Origin: Bigelowiella natans CCMP2755
Taxonomy: Eukaryota; Cercozoa; Chlorarachniophyceae
Reading direction: 5' to 3'
NCBI GenBank assembly: GCA_000320545.1
Contig: ADNK01002102.1
Coordinates: 1-35,329 of the forward strand
DNA length: 35,329 bases
Shown: positions 23,601 to 31,672 of the stretch, piece after piece
Position numbering within the stretch: position 1 is the stretch's first letter
Layout: the number at the start of each line of letters is the position of its first letter
The notes under the pieces: generated by a model
Database searches by the model: none
The model's input: only the letters and a program-made list of their open reading frames with translations
Told to the model about the DNA's origin: nothing
Translations under genes and position numbers: made by a program

Positions 23601-24026
23601 AGACGATCCATCGGGAGACAGTGCGGCAAAGCAGAGCTTTATTTTGGCGAACAAGGTATGCATAGTATAGTAGGGATGGCATTTGATGATTGCTGCACTG
23701 GCTATCATCCTACACCCAAAAGAAACAAGAATAAAGAAGAAGACAATTCCCCCCTTTGAGAGGGTGGGCGAGAGAGGAAAAGGCTTTCTGATGTGTCCTC
23801 ATCCTCAATCTCCTCCCGCTATTCAATGCACTATACCTTAGAATTGTTTTTGTTTGCTAATATTTCCTTATCGTAATATAATATCTGACCACCACCACCA
23901 CCACCACCACCACCAATGACATCCTGCAGCAGAGCAGCACCACGCCTCGCTATCGTATGCATCACAGAAAGTTCTCGGTGAAAAGGGCAGAATTGTTCTC
24001 AACCGTAGACACAGGTAGTATGTTGG

Positions 24027-24070
<44 letters not shown>

Positions 24071-24146
24071 AGTTGTGTTAGTGGTAGTAGTTGTAACGAG
24101 TAATAAAAAGCGAGAGCTAGGAGTTAAGAATTACCACGCGCGCGCG

Positions 24147-24177
<31 letters not shown>

Positions 24178-25035
24178 GCAAACTCCTACTCCTCCTCCTC
24201 CTCTCGGATGGATGCACAGAGGGACATTTGCGGCGGACGAAGTGCTTTGCAATGGTGAAGGACTACTGCCGACAAACCGTCCCCATTATGAGCGAAGTGC
24301 TCGAGTATTGTCAAATAGAAAACGGGGCTCTCAAGAGCTTCATACACATGCTAGAGTCCGACCACTTTTCCAAGAGAAGGTCAGGGCACAGACGCAGCGG
24401 TTCCTACGATCCAGAAAGGTGTACTCCTCCTCCTCTTCCTCTCCTTAGCCTTAGCAGCCTCCTCCTCCTCCTCCTTGTCTTTGTCCTAATGTACTACGTA
24501 CGATGACGAGCTGTGTAATGATGACCAGACATACTCTAGAAACGATTAAATGAACGACATAGTAGCAGTAGTAGTAGGAGAGGAATCAACGCTATATATA
24601 CCTGCATATATGAGGACGAGTAGAGGGAGGGGGTGGCGCAGGAATAACAGCGATAATAACATCACACTGCGTGACTTATTCCCCCCCCCCCTCCCCCCCC
24701 CCTTGACTCAGGCGTGTGGATGATCCAACGGAGCCAGTGAGGGTGCTGTGCGGTATAAATGAACGGCTTGGAAAGAGCAGGGCAGGCAGCGTGTTAGAGA
24801 AGGCTAACGCCCAGCTGGAGGAGCAGAACCAGAAGAAGATAGAAGACAAAAAGTTCGCCAACCAGATCGCCGGGCTAATATCCGCGGAAATCACTCGCTC
24901 TCAGCCGAAGCTCTTCTCCGTGAACAAGGTGAACAAGTGGAACTCCAACAGCGCGAGGGAGGTGGAAGTGGATCCGAAAGAGAACCGCATCCTCATCACG
25001 AAAGTCAAAGATAAAAAGGTGAGTGAGTGTCGTTG

Positions 25036-25101
<66 letters not shown>

Positions 25102-25417
25102 TGTATTTTTGTGAATAATGAATAAACTCATCGGTCGTCATCGAGCATCTGGCTTATGCACAGAAGCTTGGTACATACTGCCAAGCATCGTCATCTGCAT
25201 CAAACAGCTCTTACTCCAAAAGATATATCGTTTCCTCATGAGTGTCTCTCTACCCACCCTTCTCCTCCTTCCTCCCATGAAGAGTACTCTGGCAAGATCA
25301 TTCTCGGGGCTGTCAACCACTAGCGACACCTCAGATTGCTTCATCATCAACAAGCAAAACTTTGTGGTGAGCTGCTTCAGCTGTGCTGTTTTCTGCTAAT
25401 ACTGTTCTCTGCTAATA

Positions 25418-25466
<49 letters not shown>

Positions 25467-25469
25467 ACC

Positions 25470-25547
<78 letters not shown>

Positions 25548-25919
25548 GCATATTCTCTGTTGCTGACAGCGATTAGTTATTCCTAGTGTGTGTATTTGGA
25601 GTGGGGGTGTCTTGTTGCGCCTATAATACAGTGCGTATGTGTATGCTTGTTATTACGTTGGACACTGCTCGATGCTCCTCTCCTTCTAATCCTGTATCGT
25701 GATCTCCGACACTCCTCCTCATTTTTTAATGACCTATTTTCGCAGCGATATTCCAGGAAATCTCACAATACGGTAAAGCTCGTGTTTCGGAAGGTGAAAA
25801 CAAAACCGTCCAGATCAAAGGACACAGAGAAGGAAAAGGACTGGAAGATTCGGTTTAAATCGGAGGAGGAAATGTCAGAGTTCCTGTCAATTTGTAACAA
25901 CTTTTTTGAAAGACAATGA
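20670..25919 (+). CDS. Large low-complexity protein with SVxDLxSNF motifs, polyproline and possible PH-like C-terminus (about 1,170 aa)
   Basis: Exons: 20670-20768, 21097-23655, 23930-24014, 24220-24418, 24712-25018, 25283-25366 and 25746-25919 (TGA), all GT-AG and in phase. The start ATG is tentative. Near the N-terminus two copies of one motif occur, QSVKDLASNFEKGS and RSVQDLLSNFQRSS, either side of a basic stretch. Then come a long Glu/Lys/Asp region, a tandem duplication of about 80 residues (21870-22372), a pure proline run (22838-22864, ending before MGDDD), Ser/Thr tracts and further acidic runs. Downstream exons are structured: CRQTVPIMSEVLEYCQIEN (helical), a coiled-coil-like piece (VLEKANAQLEEQNQKKIED), then strands REVEVDPKENRILITK, NKQNFV, NTVKLVFRKVKT and DWKIRFKSEEEMSEFLSICN. 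That strand pattern with a C-terminal helix looks like a pleckstrin-homology-type fold, so membrane or cytoskeletal scaffolding is possible. This is inference; the family is unknown. In the 2.5-kb exon the repeats are coding. Confidence 0.75.
21868..22372 (+). repeat. Internal tandem duplication within the large exon
   Basis: Two consecutive coding units of about 80 residues each align throughout. They share EKPxQxTS, then QQRSEEKEE, then RIGMESxQDK, and finally PPATINLELxPPxP. They differ by small gaps and many substitutions, so the duplication is not recent. The conserved pieces are IGMES-QDK and PPATINLEL, separated by variable acidic spacers. This suggests that the short pieces are binding motifs rather than that the whole unit folds. 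Confidence 0.85.
24032..24178 (+). repeat. Intronic TA, CG and CA alternating tract
   Basis: Within the intron 24015-24219 of the large gene lie a (TA)n tract (24032-24066), then a (CG)n tract about 20 bases long (near 24137-24155) that runs directly into (CA)n up to 24177. All are alternating purine-pyrimidine DNA, and the CG/CA part is the classic Z-DNA-prone composition. No coding or splice function is apparent. Confidence 0.85.
25422..25544 (+). repeat. Intronic CT-CA-TA-GA compound microsatellite
   Basis: The intron 25367-25745 of the large gene contains (CT)n, (CA)n, (TA)n and (GA)n in direct succession. The CT and GA arms are reverse complements on either side of the self-complementary TA block, so a long hairpin is possible in the transcript. 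Variation in length between alleles is expected. Confidence 0.85.
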
Positions 25920-26809
25920 CAAGCATTAGCGGCGACCGCACGCTAGAAAGGAAGGATCCCGATCGATGTTCGGCGGAAATGAAGAAGTAAATTTGAAAAT
26001 AATTGCAAAGAGATTGTACTTGTAAAAGCAGCTTGTTTACGTTCGCTTTAAAAAAAAGAAAAGTAGAATTTGGACAGTTGCATGATTGACATAAATGGGG
26101 TGATGCCACGCTCGTACATCTAGACACATGCACATGATATGAACGAAGCAAGCTAGTTGGCTATGCGCACATACGCACTCTGGCAAGCTAGCAAGCTGTA
26201 AGGTCATGAGCAACGTACTACATGATCCGGGCTGTGCGTGCGCTCATCGGGCACAATTCCACAGCAGTTTGCACCGCTCACATGCATCGCAAAACATTAC
26301 AATAACTTCATTTTTTCACCAAGGAAATCATCATACGATGTGTAATAATGGTGCATACTGCATGGCACATATATATCACGACATGCATGCTGCATGCATG
26401 TGCATACGCGTGCCAGGCACCTGCTGCCCATGCCACATGCAAGACATAAAGCTGCGTTGCAATTTGATTATTAATCTGTAAACGATATAACGCACTGTGG
26501 CTCCGTATCGAATATACATGTCGTAGCGATGGCCACATCTAAGCATATAATTCGCATCCTCGATCCTTGCTAGATTCACTTGGTCCTCTTCGCATCGTCG
26601 CTGGGAGTAGTTGTGCTCTCTGTAGTTTGCCCACTTGAGTTATCTATCTTGGTATTGCTGTAGTAGTATTCAATAGTCTAATATAACAACTGCATCATCT
26701 GTCTCTCGATGGGGGTAGTAGTAGTCGTAACACTCTATTTGGTCAAGACAACACTGCACTAAATTTTCTGTACATAAGTCCTTGGGTCGTCATCTGTTAT
26801 TTGTTGCAG
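25920..26809. other. Convergent gap D with palindromic words
   Basis: Downstream of the large gene's stop. The part 26100-26560 is rich in palindromic words: ACATGCACATG near 26125, AGCTAG near 26150, GCAAGCTAGCAAGC near 26182, GTGCGTGCGC near 26236, ATGCATGCTGCATGCATGTG near 26383, ACGCGT near 26405. From 26580 to 26800 I see no gene, though an upstream exon for the orphan exon pair at 26810 should lie here if that pair is real. Confidence 0.55.
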
Positions 26810-26994
26810 ATTCGCTCAAATCCGAACGATCGCATCACATTGCGCCTACTCGATTTCTTCTACCAGCTGAAAGTTATGTCACATGCACAAAGAAAAAGGT
26901 GAATAAGGACGTTGGGGGCGGAGGAGAACAGAGATGAAGATTTACACCAACCCGAGATTTCCCCCTCCTTTGCAGAGCTTCAGCAGCTGATTAA
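26810..26994 (+). CDS. Orphan spliced exon pair, partial unknown gene
   Basis: Exon 26810-26898 is preceded by TTTGTTGCAG and followed by AAAAAG/GTGAAT. Exon 26976-26994 is preceded by CTCCTTTGCAG, joins in phase and stops at TAA. The protein reads DRITLRLLDFFYQLKVMSHA, then a basic end AQRKRASAAD, so it is amphipathic and helical. Splice signals are good, yet no upstream exon or start can be found between the large gene and here. It may be an alternative 3' end of the large gene (its stop at 25919 would be skipped), or the tail of a small separate gene. No family is recognised. Confidence 0.35.
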
Positions 26995-27072
26995 TGCATA
27001 GCAGAAAAGCTCAGGAATCAGTCATAAAAATGGCTACCGATAGAAGGTAGTTGCCCTATTTCATCAGGAACA

Positions 27073-27172
27073 CTAGTTGTCGAATCGCCGTCGTAAGTAT
27101 CCTTATCACTTCAACATTCCATTTTCACATCAGCGCACATGCTCACGCTCACTTGTCATCATTATCATCAAT

Positions 27173-27209
<37 letters not shown>

Positions 27210-27848
27210 CAATCGTCCAGTACCACATCCGCTCTGTTCTATTTTCATCCTCCTCCTCCTCCGCTACCCTACCTTTCAGGTTCAACATTCGGTTCTGAGT
27301 CTTCGAAGATCCATCTTCTTTGACAACGAGAACAGGCACCTTGAAGGAGGGGAAAAGGGAGAGGAAGCGAAGCATTCAGAGAGGAAGGAGGAGGTCATCA
27401 CAATATGAGCCGACAACAACAAAAAAGTCACATCTCATCATCATGATCATCATCACCAAGAACACCACCAACATCAACGCACTACTATTATTCTCGCGAG
27501 AAGAAAACACACCTTACAATTGTGAACGCAGTACCCACTTACACTGCCTAAAAGGAAACGCTTCACAGCCCCTGTAACAACAACAACAACAACAAACACG
27601 TCGACAACGATGACGATAGTGATGATGGTGATGCTGCTACCACTACCACTACTACTACTTGCAGCTGTGATGGCGGTAGCAAGAACGATTTAATAACAAT
27701 ATCAACTTATACCCTACCTAGTCCTCGGCTAGCAACGACCAAAAGGTCTGCATTGTGCGAAACCGCATAGTCGCATATCTGTTGCGAAGCACAAATCTTC
27801 AGAAACACAAACATGCGTATATATGTGGATGTGTACATTATTGTCTCC

Positions 27849-27928
<80 letters not shown>

Positions 27929-28063
27929 TTAAAACTTAGGGCATAGCTTCGCAACACCTCATGGTTGCGGCTCCCGCGCATGACTGTCGCGGAGGGCTTC
28001 GTGGACAGAGTTCCTAACAAGCATCGTATTATCTTTTCCGCCATCATCCATCTCATGCTCATT

Positions 28064-28096
<33 letters not shown>

Positions 28097-28619
28097 GTCA
28101 TTGTTAGTCAACACCCAACACAAAGCAATAGTAGCGGATACAGGCCCAGCGTGAGTAGTTCACTAACCGATTTCCATGCACTTTCGCTGGTAGTCTGTCT
28201 GTTGATGAGAAGGGGCGGAGAGGAGGAAGGGTAAGTCGCAGCGGCAGCAGGTGTAAATTAAGAATCACACACATCTACATAAATCAATGGAAATAGCAGG
28301 ACGAGGCGAAGAAGCGTGGGAGGGAGAGACGGAATTCCGACGTTTCGCCGAAGTCGTCGTTGTACTTGCTACTTCTACCGCGACTCCTTGCTAGGTAACT
28401 CACCATCATCTGAATTGCCTTGTGCTCGCCGCTAATTTCCAGCTTACGGTTCTGATCGCCGATAGATTCCAGAGCAGAATCGAGATGTGCATCGATCGGA
28501 CCTACGCGGTGTTGACACGGGGGTGTACAGACAGAGGCACATATACATATGTTTATACACAATATGTGTGAAGATTAATTTCTGTCTGTACACGACAAAT
28601 GGTGTCGAAAACATACATC

Positions 28620-28653
<34 letters not shown>

Positions 28654-30161
28654 TACTGCCCCACACTATGAGTAAGCCTGACTACTTGAAGGGACATTAC
28701 TAAAAGTGACTTTCAGGATGATGTATACAATCTCTTGCTCCCTTCCTCCCTCCCTCTCCCCCCTCATACGCGTCGTTGCTCCTACCTACATACCTACCAT
28801 GCATTTCAGAGGAAGGAGCGATGGGATCGAAGTCGAAGACATGAAGAAGGTGAACCTAATGACATGATCGAAGCAACCAAAAGCAGCAGGAGCATATCAT
28901 GAGGAGGGAGAGTGCCCATAATGACCTGAGCGAGAATGCTGGCATTGTTTCATTGTGGGTTAGTTGTCAGTTGTTCAGTAGCTAGCATTACGACACTCTG
29001 CTGCCATTCCCCACTACTTACATCATCATTGCTCGAGAAGAGCTTCTTGTTGCACCATTCCAGGGCTTGGATGCTAGAGGGGGAGGGGGGGGGGGGGGGG
29101 GGGGCATGATTATGGCCATGATGAACGATGTGAATGAGGTATTAGTGATTATTATCAGATGTATCAATCGCAGTGAAAAGCTGCAGTACCTGTGCTCAGA
29201 AGAGTCCACACACACTACAATTCTTCTCCCGCTATCTTCTTTATCTGTGAATTGATACTTGGAATTAGTACTTGAGGCGAGTCGTTCTCGCTCTCTAACA
29301 CCTCCGCCCCCCCCCCCCTCTTTCCTCCCCTTCCTCCCAATTTTTCCTTAAGATCTACTCAAGGGGGAGAACTTACGTCGAGCGACTTTCATAGGATCCA
29401 GATCTGACCAGACGAATTTGTTTTCCCACCTGACAACAAATGCAATGCATGCTTATGCTTAGTTTTTCCATTGCTGCTAAACAAGCTTCTTCACATTCAT
29501 ATATAGAATGTTTAGCTAGGTACCTTGCCCCTGGTGGTCGAAGCATAACTCTTTCAGGCCGCCTAAACCTTCTTGTACCCCCTAGGGGCCTAAGAACCAG
29601 TTTTGGATATTGTGGAGAGAGAAGGCCTCTCGTCACAACCTTGTTATCGCCGCTGTGACCAATAGCAGAGGCTACGCTTGCCTTCGCACTCAATGACGAT
29701 GTTGATGATGATAGCGACAACGATGAGGAGGAGGAAGATGGAGGCGGGCAAAGCCCCCGCCCATCGATCCTCCGTTCGGAGGGAGGGCAACGGAAAGGCC
29801 CAGTCGGTTTATGTTTGACGAAGCGAGGCATCAACGGTACGAAAGGTGCAATGCTGCTCCGTGCGGGCACGCTCAACATTGAGGGAAAGCCTATCGATCG
29901 ATTGTTCAAATACAGCACAAATACATCGTGGAGAAACATTAAGCGAAATGCGGGTGTGGAAAACGGAAGCCTACGAATTTGACCTTGGATTCCTCCGCCG
30001 TAGTGGAGCAAGACAATCATGGCGGTGACACAGCACATTGCCCCCACGGAATACATTGGTCGTAGGATTCCGGATGCTACCATCGTCGTTCTTTTTCCTT
30101 GCCAAAGGTCTTCTTCGCTCGCGCCACGAATAGCTTTGGGAGCGCGTGTCCTCCGTAGCAT
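27073..30161 (-). CDS. Universal stress protein (UspA-fold) domain with long N-terminal membrane leader (about 418 aa)
   Basis: Exons in transcript order: 30161-29524, 29429-29377, 29244-29190, 29073-29022, 28855-28798, 28501-28404, 28198-28168, 28013-27958, 27778-27718, 27571-27513, 27339-27273 and 27101-27073 (TAG; last exon tentative). All are GT-AG and in phase. The C-terminal half is a USP fold: strand 1 RRIVVCVDSSEHS, then ALEWCNKKL, VHLLHVFDFDPIAPS, ICDYAVSHNADLLVVASRGL, GAVKRFLLGSVSGYCVHNC and VPVLVVKED. The nucleotide loop GX2GX9G(S/T) is present as ASRG, nine residues, then GS, so the first Gly is Ala. ATP binding is therefore uncertain. The first exon encodes about 210 residues with a hydrophobic span (SVGAMCCVTAMIVLLHYG) and basic, Ser-rich stretches. 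It could be a signal anchor or part of an organelle-targeting leader. ATG 30083 is an alternative start. Introns hold CT/GT, CAT and polyC repeats. Confidence 0.85.
27851..27928. repeat. CT-GT-GA microsatellite in USP intron
   Basis: On the plus strand (CT)n is followed by (GT)n and (GA)n, inside the USP intron between exons 28013-27958 and 27778-27718. The CT and GA arms are complementary, so a hairpin is possible. It belongs to the same compound class as the tract at 25422-25544. Confidence 0.85.
29078..29104 (-). other. Poly-C polypyrimidine tract before a USP 3' splice site
   Basis: The plus strand shows an almost unbroken G run. On the minus, coding strand it is a poly-C tract ending CCCCTCTAG immediately before the exon that starts at 29073. 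It therefore sits exactly where a polypyrimidine tract for U2AF binding is expected. Long uninterrupted C runs are unusual for that element, which is normally U-rich. Confidence 0.7.
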
Positions 30162-31192
30162 TGGAACGAACTGAAGAAACCCCACCAAAAAAGCATCCCC
30201 GAGCTGAATTTCACTACGTCCATAGAAAACGGGCTGAATTTTTACTTTGCGTCAACCTCGGAAGCTGCTTAACATGGAAAAGCTCCTAGCCTATGTGCAT
30301 TGATGGTACGAGTTACGAGTTCCAGAAGCGATTAAGTATCAAGCTTTGAGAAACAGACTCTTCCATACCGGGCAAATAGAAGGAATATTTTAAGTTTCAG
30401 AACCGCCATCGAAGTCTTTTCGTGAAAAATAGCGGCAATTTGATTTTCCAGTGGGGGAAAGTAGAGAACTTTTAATTTGTAAAACTTGCCGTTGTGACCA
30501 CTTCTCATGTTGGAAGCTGATAGTTCGAAAACAACACCGTCTGCAAATGCAAGACGTTTAGGTTCAAAACAAAACAATTTTTCGAGACGCAACAAAAAAT
30601 AGAGAGAAGGTCCAGGATGACGGGCACCACGTTCATCTTTCGCAAACCGTATTCTTGGGAAAATCATTGTCCTATTATCGGTTTGCCCGGCATCTTTGAT
30701 GAAAATAGTCGAAAATAATATTTCTTTGTTTGGCTTCCTTACTCTTCTTGTTTTTTGTTCGAGCACCGATTCCACTAGCCTAATTACTAATTACCGGTAT
30801 TCTCCCGAGATAAATGAATTGGATAAAAACGCTAAAAATAAACTCTGGGGAGACCGGCAAATTTGGACCCAATTTCATTGAATTTCACAAGAGGAGATGT
30901 GCAGAAATCTCCACCTTGTCATTATCATTTCTCCAGCCACGTTTTTTCTGAACGAACTCCTAGACAAAGATGTAAACCGGAAACATCTTGAAAAACATCC
31001 CACCGAAATTTCCATACACACATAGACGAACGCATGTCGCAACAAGAGGTGATCGTTGAAAAATGGTGTGGATTTGATGCCAATTTGGGGAAATTTGGCG
31101 GTGATTTGTTGTTTTTTGCTGATTTTGGGTCAGCACGTTACCGAGGCGTGGTGTAGTACTACCACACGCACAAACGGGGTTGCACTGCCAAA
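30162..31192. promoter_or_regulatory. Divergent region, USP / FG-GAP gene, with two opposed frames
   Basis: About 1 kb between the proposed starts. It contains a 60-residue ATG frame on plus (30699-30881) whose beginning (MKIVENNISLFGFLTLLVF) looks like a signal peptide. An opposed 147-codon minus frame (30775-30332) opens with GTG, not ATG. Neither has a recognised domain. Either could be an exon of a flanking gene, the plus one perhaps an alternative signal-peptide exon for the FG-GAP gene. The rest must hold both promoters; no element is identifiable. Confidence 0.4.
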
Positions 31193-31589
31193 ATGATGCG
31201 CCCATGGACCGCCATCGCCATTTTCGGGATGCAGATTGCATCCCTTCGCCAATCAGAGACTGAGGCTTCTTACCGCCTCGTTCTTAAGAATAACATTTCC
31301 ATTCCGCGCCCGGCTTTCCTCTCCCTTCCTTGCGTAGACTACGGCAAAATGGCGCAGGGACCTTGTCCAAAGCCTTTGGTATCACTTACACGCGTTGAAG
31401 CATACACTTGGTTCGAAGAATTATATTTACTGATGTAATTCTATTATTAGGAGGATATACTGCTTGCGACGTCGTTCGGTCCAACTGGGAAACCCGGCAT
31501 TTACATGATGAAAAATCTTTCATCGAGCAACCCTGTTCCCCATCTCATCCCGGTAGTAATTGCAGTCGTTGCCGTCGTCATCGAATCAC

Positions 31590-31672
<83 letters not shown>

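Noticed and set aside
21338-23682. Minus-strand Ser/Pro/Leu-rich frames opposite the large exon
   Set aside because: They are complements of GAG/GAA and CCN-rich coding repeats of the plus-strand protein.
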